This document shows positions 31,299 through 41,382 of a stretch of DNA of 64,000 nt, piece after piece. This stretch comes from Leisingera sp. NJS204 (GTDB lineage Bacteria; Pseudomonadota; Alphaproteobacteria; Rhodobacterales; Rhodobacteraceae). The translations under genes and the position numbers were made by a program. Numbering within the stretch: position 1 is the stretch's first letter; the number at the start of each line of letters is the position of its first letter. Below the pieces are notes generated by a model. The model ran no database searches, was not told the origin of the DNA, and saw only the letters and a list, made by a program, of their open reading frames with translations. The stretch spans positions 3,091,501-3,155,500 of the forward strand of contig NZ_CP035417.1 of NCBI RefSeq assembly GCF_004123675.1, in the 5' to 3' direction.

Positions 31299-32063
31299 TT
31301 AGAGTTCAAAAAGCCTGCCGTAGCCCGGCACCGGATCCGTGATCCCGGCCAGGCGCAGGCAGCGCCAGACCATTGCCTGGTTGGAGCTGACAACCGGCTT
31401 GCCCAGGTGGTCCTCGATCCGCTCAATGCAGACAGCCGCCCGCAGCGCGGTGCAAGACAGGAAAAGCGCATCGGCTGATGAATCACAGGCGGCGATCCCG
31501 GCCTCAATGATGCTGTCCTCGGAAATCCGCGCCATCTGGCGGTCGTCGGTCAGCCCGAAACAGGCGGCACTGACCACCGCTGGGCCATGCGCCGCAAAAT
31601 ACTGCGCCATCTCATCGGTGACCGCCGGGCTGTAGGGTGTCAACAGCGACACCCGCCCGGCCCCAAGTGCGGCAAACGCATCAAAGGCGGCAGAGCTTGG
31701 GGTGACGCAAGGCGCGCCCGGCTTGGCCGTGTTCAGAGAGCGGGCGACCGCATCATTGCCCAAAACGATGGAAGCCGCGGTGCAGCCATAGGCCACCACA
31801 TCCACCGCCTCCTCCGGCAGGATCTGCGCTGCGGCCTCAGTCAGCCGCGGTCCGGTCTTCAGCAGCGTTTCCCGGGTGGTCGGGTTCTCGAATGCGATCC
31901 GGTTCACATAGACGCCCACCCGGTCCGGGTCGCAGATCCGGGCAAAGTCGCGCTCGGACGTGTGGTCGGTTGCCAGCGCCACCAGCGCGATCCGTTTCTT
32001 CACGGGGCGGTGGTCCAGCCGGGCCGGAACCCGCGAGGGCGTGGCATGGATATCAAAGGCCAT
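31299..32063 (-). CDS. eutA: Asp/Glu racemase-like protein EutA
   Basis: A 254-residue protein of the aspartate/glutamate racemase and maleate isomerase/arylmalonate decarboxylase group. The two catalytic-type cysteines are in AYGCTAASIVLG and FLSCTALRAA, consistent with a two-base cysteine mechanism. In hydroxyectoine use EutA is the first of the EutABC trio. ATG 32063 is used; an open frame continues upstream through usp in another register and is not coding. It lies 11 bp after usp. Confidence 0.9.
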   Translation of the reverse strand: MAFDIHATPSRVPARLDHRPVKKRIALVALATDHTSERDFARICDPDRVGVYVNRIAFENPTTRETLLKTGPRLTEAAAQILPEEAVDVVAYGCTAASIVLGNDAVARSLNTAKPGAPCVTPSSAAFDAFAALGAGRVSLLTPYSPAVTDEMAQYFAAHGPAVVSAACFGLTDDRQMARISEDSIIEAGIAACDSSADALFLSCTALRAAVCIERIEDHLGKPVVSSNQAMVWRCLRLAGITDPVPGYGRLFEL

Positions 32064-32074
32064 TTTCTGCCTTC

Positions 32075-32503
32075 CTAAACAACTAGAACCGGGGTTTCGG
32101 CCAGGCTCGTTACCTTGTGAGAGACACTCCCCAGCAGCGCCCCTTCCAGCGAGCCAAGACCCCGGCTGCCGATCACGATCAGGTCTTGCCCATGCTCCCT
32201 GGCAAACCCCGTGATGGTGCGCGCCACCGGCCCGGCTTTGACAAAGGCGCGGGGGTTTGAAACGCCGCCCTCTGCCGCCAGCACCTTGCCGCGCTCGGCC
32301 ACCTCGCGGGCGTGGCCGCGCATGACCTCGTCCAGGTCGTCCGGCTGATCCGGGCGCACCATATGCATCGAGGCCTCCAGCAGCGAGTGGTGGCGATAGA
32401 CCGTCAGCAGCGTCAGCCCAGCCCCGCACAGCTCCGCCGCCTTGGCCAGCGCGGCCTCCGCCCCTTGCGAGCCGTCAAAGGGCACCAGAATGGATGTGAA
32501 CAT
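32075..32503 (-). CDS. usp: Universal stress protein associated with the Ueh transporter
   Basis: A 142-residue single UspA domain: ILVPFDGSQGAEAALAKAAE at the start and the ATP-binding GSRGLGSLEGALLGSVSHKV at the end (G-2X-G-9X-G-S pattern complete). The homologous TeaD of Halomonas binds ATP and tunes activity of the ectoine TRAP transporter TeaABC. The gene lies 12 bp after uehC. So it should be an ATP-binding modulator of UehABC. Confidence 0.92.
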   Translation of the reverse strand: MFTSILVPFDGSQGAEAALAKAAELCGAGLTLLTVYRHHSLLEASMHMVRPDQPDDLDEVMRGHAREVAERGKVLAAEGGVSNPRAFVKAGPVARTITGFAREHGQDLIVIGSRGLGSLEGALLGSVSHKVTSLAETPVLVV

Positions 32504-32515
32504 CGCCGCGCCTCC

Positions 32516-33802
32516 TTATTTGGCAAAGGCCAGGTCGCGCAGAAACAGCGCAATCTGCGGGAAGAAGATCAGCGCCACCGACACCCCCAGCAGCATCAGG
32601 ATGAAGGGCGGCGTACCGCGCACCACCTCGGCATAGGGGCGTTTGAACACGGCAATCGCGGTGAAGATATCGCAGCCAAAGGGCGGCGTGGCCGATCCGA
32701 TAGCCACCTGCAGGGTGATGATTGTGCCAACCAGAACCGGGTCCAGCCCCACCGACTTCACCACCGGCGCAAAAACCGGCACCAGCACCAGGATCACCAC
32801 GATGGGATCGACAAACATGCAGCCGATGAAAAACGCGATGGAGATCACGAACAGCACCCCGATGGCGCCCATCTCGGCAATGCCGATGGCGCCAAGGATC
32901 TGATGTGGCACCTGCGCGAATGAGATAACCCAGGAAAACGCAGCCCCTGCCCCCACCAGAATGAACACGATTGCGGTGACCAGCCCGGTGGATTTTGCGG
33001 TTTCATAGACATCCGCCAGCGACATCGAGCGGAACACGGCGACCTCCAGGATCAGCGCATATAGAACGCAGGCCGCCGCCGCCTCGGTCGGGCTGAAGAC
33101 GCCGCCATAGATGCCGCCGATGATGATCACCGGAAACCCCATCGGCCAAAGCGCCTGCCGCATGGTCTGAAACCGCTGGCGCCAGGTCGCCTTGGGCTCG
33201 GTCGGCACGTTGTTACGCACCGCATAGATATAGGCATAGCCCGAAAACAGCAGCAGGATCAGCAGGCCGGGACCGATGCCCGCAATGAACAGCTCGGCAA
33301 TCGAGGTGCTGGACACCACGCCATAAATGATCATGCCGATGGAGGGCGGGATGAGAAAGGCGATGTCGCTGGCATTGACGATCAGCGCCAGCACAAAGCT
33401 GTCCTTGTAGCCCGCCTGCAGCATCCGCGGGCGCAGCGGCGAACCGATGGCCACAACGGTCGCCTGGGTCGAGCCGGAAACGGCGCCGAACATGGTGCAA
33501 GCGGCAGCGGTGGAAATCGCCAGCCCGCCGCGGATATGGCCGATATAGGCCATCACCACATTGATCAGCCGCCCTGCCGACTGGCCCCGGGTCATGATGT
33601 CGGCGGCAAAGATGAACATCGGCACCGCAATCAGCGAGGCGGGCCGGATACCGGCCATCATCTGCTGCACCATGGTTTCGGTCCGGGCCAGATCGCCGAA
33701 CAGCATCAAGAAGCCGATGAAAGCGCCGGCAATCAGCGGGATCATCATCGGAAAGCCCAGCAGCAGCAGGACAATCATGGTCAGGAAAATAGTTGCAGCC
33801 AT
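32516..33802 (-). CDS. uehC: TRAP transporter large membrane subunit UehC
   Basis: A 428-residue DctM-type permease with about twelve to thirteen membrane spans (starting MAATIFLTMIVLLLLGFPMM). It carries the substrate and sodium path of the ectoine/hydroxyectoine TRAP importer; blocks such as GSPLRPRMLQAGYKDSFVLA, LIPPSIGMIIYGVVSS and ATPPFGCDIFTA are typical. ATG 33802 follows the uehB stop by 10 bp; the longer frame has no homology. Confidence 0.93.
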   Translation of the reverse strand: MAATIFLTMIVLLLLGFPMMIPLIAGAFIGFLMLFGDLARTETMVQQMMAGIRPASLIAVPMFIFAADIMTRGQSAGRLINVVMAYIGHIRGGLAISTAAACTMFGAVSGSTQATVVAIGSPLRPRMLQAGYKDSFVLALIVNASDIAFLIPPSIGMIIYGVVSSTSIAELFIAGIGPGLLILLLFSGYAYIYAVRNNVPTEPKATWRQRFQTMRQALWPMGFPVIIIGGIYGGVFSPTEAAAACVLYALILEVAVFRSMSLADVYETAKSTGLVTAIVFILVGAGAAFSWVISFAQVPHQILGAIGIAEMGAIGVLFVISIAFFIGCMFVDPIVVILVLVPVFAPVVKSVGLDPVLVGTIITLQVAIGSATPPFGCDIFTAIAVFKRPYAEVVRGTPPFILMLLGVSVALIFFPQIALFLRDLAFAK

Positions 33803-33812
33803 GGGTCCGTCC

Positions 33813-34424
<612 letters not shown>

Positions 34425-34448
34425 TCAGCGGTGACTTCAGAGCAGGCG

Positions 34449-35465
34449 TCAGTTGGCAGTTGCTGCCAGGTCCGCTTTCATCTGCTCCAGGATCACAGCG
34501 CCGCTGTCGCCGGTCATCTCAATGAACTTGGCCTCAACCTCTGCCGCCGCCTCCTTGAAGCAGCTGCGCTGTTCGTTGGTCAGCACCGTCACATTCATCT
34601 CAGGCTTGGCCTCCATGATCTTGGCCAGCTCGGTTTCTGCGGCCTGCTGCTGGTAAACCACGGTGTGGTCATAGGCGGCCTGCGCCGCGTTCTGCACCAG
34701 CTGCTGATCCTCGGGGCTCAGGCCGTCATAGAAATCCTTGTTGGCCATCACCGCGGTGGTGAAGTTGTTGTGGCCGGCATAGGTGATGTAATCGGTGACC
34801 TCATAGATCTTGGTCGAGTACAGGAAGAACGTCGGGTTCTCCTGCCCCTGGATCACATTGGTCTGCAGCCCGCCGTAAACCTCGCCCCAGGGCAGCGGCG
34901 TCGGGGTGGCGCCAAAGGCCTTGTAGCTTTCGACCAGCAGCGGGTTGGTCATCACCCGGAACTTCACCTCGTCCAGATCGGCGCAGGTGGCCACCGGAGT
35001 CTTGGTGGTCATCGCCACTTCGCCCTCGGGGAACATGTTCAAAAGCTCCAGCCCCTGATCGGCATAGAGCGGCTTGAACATGCCGTTGATCGCCTTGCTT
35101 TCCTTGTAAAAGCGCGCCAGGTGGTCCTGATCGGTCGGCAGCAGGTAGGGTACAAAGAAAACCTGCGCCTCTGGGATCAGCGAGCCGGTAAAACCCGGTG
35201 ATTGGTCTACGAACTGCAGAATGCCGTCCTGAGTCTGCTCCATGATGTCGGCGGATTCACCCAATGTGCCATAGGGGAACAGCTGGATCTCGTGATCCGA
35301 GTTTGCCTCGATCTCTGCCTTGAATTTCTGCGCATAGACGCCCTGCACATCGGTCATCGCCTCCTCAAAGGCATAGCGCCAGGTGTCCGCCTGCGCCGCG
35401 CTGCCTGCCAGGGCAATCCCCGCCGCCGCCAGGGCCGCGAAGGTGATTTTGACTGTCTGAGCCAT
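34449..35465 (-). CDS. uehA: Ectoine/hydroxyectoine TRAP substrate-binding protein UehA
   Basis: A 338-residue periplasmic DctP-type protein with a cleavable signal peptide (LAAAGIALAGSAAQA, cut near residue 26). The ligand domain includes FPYGTLGESADIMEQTQDG, the Arg in VKFRVM that usually pairs with the substrate carboxylate, and PWGEVYGGLQTNVIQGQENP. Its operon position after enuR and before the two membrane subunits identifies it as UehA. ATG 35465 follows GGGAGG. It is the first gene after the candidate EnuR operator. Confidence 0.93.
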   Translation of the reverse strand: MAQTVKITFAALAAAGIALAGSAAQADTWRYAFEEAMTDVQGVYAQKFKAEIEANSDHEIQLFPYGTLGESADIMEQTQDGILQFVDQSPGFTGSLIPEAQVFFVPYLLPTDQDHLARFYKESKAINGMFKPLYADQGLELLNMFPEGEVAMTTKTPVATCADLDEVKFRVMTNPLLVESYKAFGATPTPLPWGEVYGGLQTNVIQGQENPTFFLYSTKIYEVTDYITYAGHNNFTTAVMANKDFYDGLSPEDQQLVQNAAQAAYDHTVVYQQQAAETELAKIMEAKPEMNVTVLTNEQRSCFKEAAAEVEAKFIEMTGDSGAVILEQMKADLAATAN

Positions 35466-35520
35466 GATTTCCTCCCAAGTCTCACCGGTGCCTGCGCACC
35501 GCTGCGGCAGGTTTGAGAAG

Positions 35521-35561
35521 AATTGTACTGCATGTCAATTTTTTTATTGTTGCAGGACAAT
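35521..35561 (-). promoter_or_regulatory. Candidate EnuR operator in front of uehA
   Basis: Two palindromes, both centred on TGCA, lie in the 95-bp enuR-uehA gap. AATTG-N10-CAATT spans 35521-35540 and ATTGT-N6-ACAAT spans 35546-35561. Their centres are 22 bp apart, two helical turns. On the transcribed strand the inner arm also gives TTGACA, a possible -35 element. Binding by EnuR is inference. Confidence 0.5.
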
Positions 35562-36955
35562 CAGTATGTGAAAGGCGCAACCCCCTCCGGCGGGCGGCCC
35601 AGCATTCCGGCGATCAGCTCCAAGGCTTGCCTGAAACGCCCCAGATCCTGGATGCTGCCAAGCGACAGACGCACAGCATTCTGCGGCGGCGTCTTGGGGG
35701 GCAGGAACGGCGCATCCGGCGCCACCGCGACTTTCAACTCACGTGCGTAAGACACGAAACTGCTGGTGCTCCAGCCCTTGGGCAGCGGCAGCCATAGATG
35801 CAATGCCGAAGGGTGGCCCTGCCAGTGCCAGTCTTTCAGCACCTCAGCGGCGATGCCATGGCGCTCGGCCAGTGCAGACCGCTGCCACTGCGCCAGCTCC
35901 AACGCGGTGCCGTCAAGCACCCAGCGGGTGGCCAGTTCGCACATCAGCGGCGTGGCCATCCAACCGAACACGACAATCCGTCCGGTTAGCGCCGGCAGCA
36001 GATGCTCCGGCGCTGCCATATAACCTGCGCGCAACCCTGACACAGTGCATTTGGTAAAGGTGGTCAAGTAGATTGAACGCTCCGGCGCGAGGGCAGTAAC
36101 CGCCACCGGACGCCCCTCGGCCACCGGACCAAAGGCATCGTTTTCGATGATGTGCAGATCATGTTTGCGGGCAACCCCCACCAACGCACGGCGGCGTTCC
36201 TCAGGCATCATGCCCGCCGTCGTACTGGCCAAGGACGGAAGCAAAAACAACACTTTAGGGTTGCTTTCCTGACAATACCGCTCAAGCGCATCCGGGAGGA
36301 TACCATCCGCATCCACATCAACCCCCGCAAGGTTCAAACCCAAATAAGAACACCCCGAAACCAGCAAATGATGCGTGACCTTGTCTGATACCACCGTGTC
36401 GCCTGGCCGGGTCAGCGCCGACAGCGCCGCTGACATGCCATGACTGACCCCATTGGTCATAATGATCCGCTCCGGCGGCACCTCCAAACCGCAGTGCCGC
36501 AGCCATTGCGACCCCGCGGCACGATGGGCGTCATGACCGATATTCGGGCGGCAGGACAGATAGTAGCTCGGATCCAACCCCTCCGGCAGCTCCCTCAGCG
36601 CTTGTTCGAACCGCTCAGCGTGCTGCTGCGAGAATGCCGGGCGTGAAATCGACAAGTCGAAACCGCCGCCGCGCTCAGAGCTCAGCTGAAACGGCTGATC
36701 ATTGGACTTGTCAGGATCCAGAACGTAGCTGCCCCGGCCGACCTGGCCGTCAATCAGCCTTTGCCGCCGCAAACTTTCATATGCCTTGCTGACGGTGTGG
36801 ACACTGAGGCCGAGATCATCAGCCATCTTGCGATGAGTCGGCAGCTGCGTCCCCTTCGGCAGCTTGCCGTCTGAGATTGCCTTGGCAATGGCCAGCGCAA
36901 GGCTCGCATGCAGGGGGGAGGTCAAGGCGGAGGGATCAGGATGCCAAATTGTCAT
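35561..36955 (-). CDS. enuR: MocR/GntR-type repressor of ectoine catabolism, EnuR
   Basis: A 464-residue MocR regulator. Residues about 10-75 are a GntR winged helix (LPTHRKMADDLGLSVHTVSK), and residues 110-460 an aminotransferase-like PLP domain. The PLP lysine, in YLTTFTKCTVSGLRAGY, is residue 302, the same number reported for EnuR of Ruegeria pomeroyi; Asp273 (ENDAFGP) would contact the pyridine nitrogen. EnuR represses the ueh/eut genes and is released by N-alpha-acetyl-diaminobutyrate or diaminobutyrate reacting with PLP. ATG 36955 is used; the longer open frame upstream lacks homology. The gene precedes uehA on the same strand. Confidence 0.93.
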   Translation of the reverse strand: MTIWHPDPSALTSPLHASLALAIAKAISDGKLPKGTQLPTHRKMADDLGLSVHTVSKAYESLRRQRLIDGQVGRGSYVLDPDKSNDQPFQLSSERGGGFDLSISRPAFSQQHAERFEQALRELPEGLDPSYYLSCRPNIGHDAHRAAGSQWLRHCGLEVPPERIIMTNGVSHGMSAALSALTRPGDTVVSDKVTHHLLVSGCSYLGLNLAGVDVDADGILPDALERYCQESNPKVLFLLPSLASTTAGMMPEERRRALVGVARKHDLHIIENDAFGPVAEGRPVAVTALAPERSIYLTTFTKCTVSGLRAGYMAAPEHLLPALTGRIVVFGWMATPLMCELATRWVLDGTALELAQWQRSALAERHGIAAEVLKDWHWQGHPSALHLWLPLPKGWSTSSFVSYARELKVAVAPDAPFLPPKTPPQNAVRLSLGSIQDLGRFRQALELIAGMLGRPPEGVAPFTY

Positions 36956-37157
36956 GCGACATTTTACAAGTGACGGCCCCGATTTCGCAATACAATTTCC
37001 ACGCAGCTGCATTCCAAACGCAGGCAATGATCCAACTGCTGGCTTTGCAATGGTCAGTTTCGGCTGCCATTTGGTGCGATAACCCGCTCTCCCGTGCGCC
37101 ATCCTAGCCCGCCGACAGCTCCAATGCGCGAGGTATCAGAAAACCCGGCCGCGCCGG

Positions 37158-38255
37158 TCACGCCAGTTTCAGCACCTGCTCGACTACATATTCGGTCTGC
37201 GCTTCAGTCTGAGCAGGCCCGATCGGCAGGCTGATCACCTGCGCAGCCAACGTCTCAGAAACAGGGAACGCACCCTTGCCATAGCCAAGCCCGGCATAGG
37301 CGTTCTGCAGATGCGGCGGTTTGGGGTAGTGGATGACAGTGCCGACTCCTGCAGCCTCCAGCCGGGTGCGGAAAGCATCCCTGTCCGGATGGCGCACCAC
37401 AAAGAGATGCCAGACCGGGTCCGCCCATTCCGGCACCGCAGGCAGTACCAGTCCCGCCGCAGACAGTGCCTCCAGGTAACGGGCGGCGATGGCCTGGCGG
37501 CGGGTGTTCCAATCATCGAGCACTTGCAGTTTCACTTGCAGCGCCGCTGCCTGCATCGGATCCAAACGGCTGTTCTGACCGGCCAGCTCATGCTCGTATT
37601 TAACCGCCGAGCCATAGTTGCGCAGCATCGAGACTCGCTCTGCCAGCTCCGGCGAGGTGGTGGTAAACCCGCCGCCATCCCCAAGCGCACCCAGGTTCTT
37701 ACCCGGGTAAAAGCTCCAGCAAGCGGCCTCGCCGAAGCTGCCGATCCGCTTGCCTTTGTATTTGGCGCCATGCGCTTGGGCGGCGTCCTCCAGCAGGTGC
37801 AACCCGTGCTGTCCGGCCAGCTCAATCAGCGGATCCATGTCGGCTGGCTGACCATAAAGATGGACCGGAATGATCGCCTTGGTGCGGGACGTGATGGCAG
37901 CGGCCACCGCCTCCGGGCCGATGTTGTGGGTGGCTTCCAGCGGTTCCACCGGAACGATGGTTGCACCGCAAAAGCTGACTGCCAGCCAGGTCGCAATATA
38001 TGTGTTCGCGGGCACTATGACCTCGTCCCCCGGACCGATCCCCATTGCCTTCAGCGCAAGGATCAGCGCGTCCAGGCCGTTTCCAGTGCCCAGGCAGCGC
38101 GGCGCACCGGTATAGCGGGCGAAATCCGCTTCAAACGCCTCCACTTCGGGACCTAGAATAAAGTGACCCGAGCGCGTAACCCGCAGCACAGCTGCCTCCA
38201 GCTGGTCCTGAATTTCGGCATGGGCGCCCGCAATATCGAGGAAAGAAACCTTCAC
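37158..38255 (-). CDS. DegT/DnrJ/EryC1-family sugar aminotransferase (FdtB-like)
   Basis: A 365-residue PLP enzyme that aminates keto-sugar nucleotides. Key residues: [13 protein letters not shown] for PLP phosphate, [15 protein letters not shown] (Asp157, Gln160), and [14 protein letters not shown] with Schiff-base Lys186. With a 3,4-ketoisomerase gene immediately upstream (4-bp ATGA overlap), the likely reaction is transamination of dTDP-3-keto-6-deoxyhexose to a 3-amino sugar such as dTDP-Fuc3N or Qui3N. No rmlA/rmlB genes are in the window to supply the precursor. Confidence 0.9.
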   Translation of the reverse strand: MKVSFLDIAGAHAEIQDQLEAAVLRVTRSGHFILGPEVEAFEADFARYTGAPRCLGTGNGLDALILALKAMGIGPGDEVIVPANTYIATWLAVSFCGATIVPVEPLEATHNIGPEAVAAAITSRTKAIIPVHLYGQPADMDPLIELAGQHGLHLLEDAAQAHGAKYKGKRIGSFGEAACWSFYPGKNLGALGDGGGFTTTSPELAERVSMLRNYGSAVKYEHELAGQNSRLDPMQAAALQVKLQVLDDWNTRRQAIAARYLEALSAAGLVLPAVPEWADPVWHLFVVRHPDRDAFRTRLEAAGVGTVIHYPKPPHLQNAYAGLGYGKGAFPVSETLAAQVISLPIGPAQTEAQTEYVVEQVLKLA

Positions 38256-38704
38256 GCTGCACCTGCCGCAGCTTTGAATTCATCATAGTCGCGGATGTAA
38301 TCCGCTTCGTCATAAACTTCGGAGGTCAGCACCATACAAACCGCCCCGGAGGAGAAGTTGTCGAGATAGCGCCACATCATTGGGCAAACATACAGCCCGT
38401 AGTAGGAGCGGTTCAGGTGGAAACGCTTGGTCGCAAAGCCGTCGTCCAGCAGGATATCGAAACTGCCCGACATGCAGATAATGAACTGATGCAGCGCCTT
38501 ATGCGCGTGCTCGCCGCGGTCGGCCCCGCCCGGCACGTCATACAGGTAATATACCCGTTTGATATCAAAGGGGATATGGTTGCCGCCCTCAACAAAGGTC
38601 AGGTTGCCCCGCACGTCTGTTATTTTGGGCAAGTCAATGATTTTGCAGTCAGTCAGAGGCACGGAAACCGCCTTCGCATTTGAATGTCCCTTGTGTATAT
38701 GCAT
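38252..38704 (-). CDS. dTDP-6-deoxyhexose 3,4-ketoisomerase (FdtA/QdtA-like)
   Basis: A 150-residue single-cupin WxcM/FdtA family protein. [18 protein letters not shown] and the catalytic-type histidines in [13 protein letters not shown] (His66 and His68) are conserved, as is the terminal [12 protein letters not shown]. It moves the keto group of dTDP-4-keto-6-deoxyglucose from C4 to C3, making the substrate for the coupled aminotransferase. Family members usually start close to the DLPK block, so ATG 38704 leaves about 20 extra residues; a frame opening further upstream at 38818 is less likely. It is divergent from the acyltransferase gene at 38772. Confidence 0.88.
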   Translation of the reverse strand: MHIHKGHSNAKAVSVPLTDCKIIDLPKITDVRGNLTFVEGGNHIPFDIKRVYYLYDVPGGADRGEHAHKALHQFIICMSGSFDILLDDGFATKRFHLNRSYYGLYVCPMMWRYLDNFSSGAVCMVLTSEVYDEADYIRDYDEFKAAAGAA

Positions 38705-38771
38705 ATCTGAACCGGACCAGCAAGCAGCGCCGGCCGACAGGGCCGCCTCAATCAAGGACAACGTCCCTCCC

Positions 38772-39446
38772 ATGAGCAAAAAGCTACTGATCATCGGTGC
38801 GGGTGAATTCGCCGACATCGCCTATGAATACTTTACCGTCGATAGCGACTATGAGGTCGCGGGTTTTGCGGTGGAGGCAGAGTTTCTGACCGGGGATGAG
38901 AAATTCGGCCTGCCGGTGGTAGCACTGGAAACCGTGGAAACCGTGTTCCCCGCCTCCGAGGTTGAAGCGCATGTGGCGGTGACCTCAACCAAACTGAACC
39001 GGATCCGCGCACGGCTGATCGAGATCGCCCGCAGCAAGGGTTACACGCTGGCCAACTTCATCAGCCCCCATGCCATGGTTTGGCGCACAGCAGAGCTGGG
39101 CGACAATGTTTTCATCTTTGAAAACAACGTTGTGCAGCACGGCGTCAAAATCGAAAGCGGTTGCGTCCTGTGGTCGGGCAACCATATCGGCCACCAGACC
39201 CGGATCCGCGAGCACTGTTTCCTGGCGTCGCATGTGGTGGTCTCGGGCTATTGCGATATCGGCGCACGCAGCTTTGTCGGGGTCAATGCGACCTTTGCTG
39301 ACAACGTGAAAATCGGGGAGGACAGCTTTGTCGGCATGGCAGCCGCCGTGAACAAGAGCTTTGACACACCGGGCCAGATCCTGAACGGCAACCCGGCCGA
39401 GCCTGCAAAAGTTTCCTCCTACCGTTATTTCCGGATCAAACAGTAA
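38772..39446 (+). CDS. NeuD-type sugar O/N-acyltransferase (left-handed beta-helix)
   Basis: A 224-residue protein with an N-terminal nucleotide-binding-like domain (KLLIIGAGEFADIAYEYF) and a C-terminal hexapeptide-repeat helix (GDNVFIFENNVVQHGVKIES, then CDIGARSFVGVNATFADNVK), ending KSFDTPGQILNGNPAEPAK. This is the sialic acid O-acetyltransferase NeuD/PglD architecture, which acetylates amino-sugar nucleotides. With the neighbouring aminotransferase pair it may N-acetylate the 3-amino sugar, making a Fuc3NAc or Qui3NAc donor. ATG 38772 follows CCTCC-rich sequence without a clear ribosome-binding site. Confidence 0.87.
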   Translation: MSKKLLIIGAGEFADIAYEYFTVDSDYEVAGFAVEAEFLTGDEKFGLPVVALETVETVFPASEVEAHVAVTSTKLNRIRARLIEIARSKGYTLANFISPHAMVWRTAELGDNVFIFENNVVQHGVKIESGCVLWSGNHIGHQTRIREHCFLASHVVVSGYCDIGARSFVGVNATFADNVKIGEDSFVGMAAAVNKSFDTPGQILNGNPAEPAKVSSYRYFRIKQ

Positions 39447-39447
39447 G

Positions 39448-40374
39448 ATGGGCTGGGTTAAGAAAGGGCTGGTATTTGCCCCGGACGGAAGCCAGGACTG
39501 GGCCAGGCATTCCTTTATGACACCCTGCCCCTGGCAGCGGGACGCGGACACCATCCGTCTGTTCGGCGGGATGCGGGATGATCAGGGGATCAGCCGGATT
39601 GGCTGGGTGGACGTCGATGCCTCCGACCCCCTGCAGGTCAAGGCTGTGTCCGAACAGCCGGCGATCGGGCTGGGGGCGCCAGGCATGTTCGATGACAACG
39701 GCATGATCCTGGGTGATGTGCTGGAGGTCGCAGAGGATGAGCTGCGGCTGTACTATGTCGGGTTTCAGCTGGTGGAAAAAGCCAAGTTCCTGGCCTTCAG
39801 CGGGCTGGCCATCAGCCGCGACCGGGGCGACAGTTTCGAACGGGTGCAGCAGACACCGGTCATCGACCGCTGCCCCGAAGGTGCCTTCATCGGTGCGCTT
39901 CATTCTATCGCCACGCTTCCCGATGGCTCCTACCGGGCTTGGATTTCCCGCGGCTTTGGCTGGCAGGACATCGGCGGCCGGCTGTTCCCGCAATATGACT
40001 GCTGGACGCTGACCAGCGAAGACGGCGTGCGCTTTGACAACGCAACCGCGCAGCGGATCATCCCCCCTGCCCCGGAGGAATACCGCATCGGCCGCCCGCG
40101 TGCGAACCAGCTGCCGGACGGATCATGGGAGTTGCGCGCGACCTCCGACACTCTGTCAAAGCAATATGCCAGCTTCCGGTTCACTTCTCCTGACGGGGTT
40201 AGCTTTGCCCGGACCAGTGACGAGGAACTGCCGCGCGGCACTGCAGGTTCCTGGGACGGCGAGATGACCTGTTATCCGGCACGGATCGACACCACCCAGG
40301 GCCGCAGCTTTCTGTTTTACAACGGCAACAACATGGGCGCGACCGGCGTGGGTGTTGCCATGCTTGAGGATTGA
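39448..40374 (+). CDS. Five-bladed beta-propeller glycosidase-like protein
   Basis: A 308-residue protein whose repeating blades (IRLFGGMRDDQGISRIGWVD, LRLYYVGFQLVEKAKF, GLAISRDRGDSFERV, RAWISRGFGW and FLFYNGNNMGATGVG) match the GH43/GH32-like propeller superfamily seen in polysaccharide clusters. There is no signal peptide, so a cytoplasmic sugar-handling role is likelier than secreted hydrolysis. Catalytic residues cannot be assigned with confidence. It starts 2 bp after the acyltransferase stop and is followed 4 bp later by a FemAB-like gene, forming a tight operon. Confidence 0.75.
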   Translation: MGWVKKGLVFAPDGSQDWARHSFMTPCPWQRDADTIRLFGGMRDDQGISRIGWVDVDASDPLQVKAVSEQPAIGLGAPGMFDDNGMILGDVLEVAEDELRLYYVGFQLVEKAKFLAFSGLAISRDRGDSFERVQQTPVIDRCPEGAFIGALHSIATLPDGSYRAWISRGFGWQDIGGRLFPQYDCWTLTSEDGVRFDNATAQRIIPPAPEEYRIGRPRANQLPDGSWELRATSDTLSKQYASFRFTSPDGVSFARTSDEELPRGTAGSWDGEMTCYPARIDTTQGRSFLFYNGNNMGATGVGVAMLED

Positions 40375-40377
40375 CCC

Positions 40378-41319
40378 GTGGCGATTGAGGTACAGCGCTA
40401 CGCAGCTGAAAACGCCAGCCACTGGGACGATTTCCTGAAGGTATCGAAAAACGGCACCTTTCTGCTGCAGCGCGGGTTCATGGACTATCACGCCGACCGG
40501 TTTCAGGATCATTCTTTGATGATCCATGAAGACGGCAAGCTGCTGGCGGTGCTGCCGGCCAATGCCGATGGCACGGTGCTGAATTCCCATGGCGGGCTGA
40601 CCTATGGCGGGGTCATTTCCGGCACCAAGATGAGTGCGGAGCGCATGCTTATGGTTTTTGACGCGCTTGCCGCCTATCTGCGCCCCGCCGGGTTCACCGA
40701 AGTGAACTACAAAGCCATCCCCTATATCTATCACCGCCAGCCGGCCGATGAAGACATCTATGCGCTGTTCCGGCAAGGTGCGCAGGTTGTACGCACGGAT
40801 GTGTCAGCCACCATCGCAGTACCGCACCGCCTGCCCTTTGGCAGCGGCAAAAAAGACGGGCTGCGCAAGGCGCGCAAGGCCGGTCTGGAAATCCGCGAAA
40901 GCACCGATTGGAGCGCCTGCTGGGCTTTGCTTACCCAAGTTCTGGACGACCGGCATAATGCGCGGCCTGTGCATAGCGAGGCGGAGATCCAGCTGCTTGC
41001 GGGCCGTTTTCCTGATCGGGTCCGGATGTTCGGCGCCTTTGACAGTGATCAGATGATCTCCGCCCTGGTGATCTTTGACTGCGGCCAGACCGTGCATGTG
41101 CAATATATCGCCTCGTCTGCCCCAGGCCGGCAGAATGGCGGTGTCGACATGATCGTCCACCACTTGCTGGACGCTGTTTTCACCGGCAGGACATGGTTTG
41201 ACTTTGGCATATCCACCACTGATCAGGGGCGGGAACTGAATACCGGCCTGGCCCGGCAGAAAGAGATGTTCGGCGCCCGCAGCACGGTGTATCAGCAGTA
41301 CCGCTGGCAACTCACCTGA
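40378..41319 (+). CDS. FemAB/BioF2-like GNAT acyltransferase
   Basis: A 313-residue protein with the tandem GNAT arrangement of the FemAB-like/Acetyltransf_6 family: FLLQRGFMDYHADRF near the start, LRKARKAGLEIRESTDW, and VHVQYIASSAPGRQNGGVDM with WFDFGISTTDQGRELNTGL near the end. Such enzymes transfer amino-acyl or acyl groups to amino sugars or peptides during cell-surface polymer assembly. The start is GTG 40378, three bases after the previous stop (TTGACCCGTG). In this locus it may decorate the amino sugar with an unusual acyl group. Confidence 0.82.
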   Translation: MAIEVQRYAAENASHWDDFLKVSKNGTFLLQRGFMDYHADRFQDHSLMIHEDGKLLAVLPANADGTVLNSHGGLTYGGVISGTKMSAERMLMVFDALAAYLRPAGFTEVNYKAIPYIYHRQPADEDIYALFRQGAQVVRTDVSATIAVPHRLPFGSGKKDGLRKARKAGLEIRESTDWSACWALLTQVLDDRHNARPVHSEAEIQLLAGRFPDRVRMFGAFDSDQMISALVIFDCGQTVHVQYIASSAPGRQNGGVDMIVHHLLDAVFTGRTWFDFGISTTDQGRELNTGLARQKEMFGARSTVYQQYRWQLT

Positions 41320-41382
41320 CGAACGCTTCTGCCGTCCGGACCTCTGACAGAGGAGGCGGCCGGCGGAACAAAAGGACAAGCA

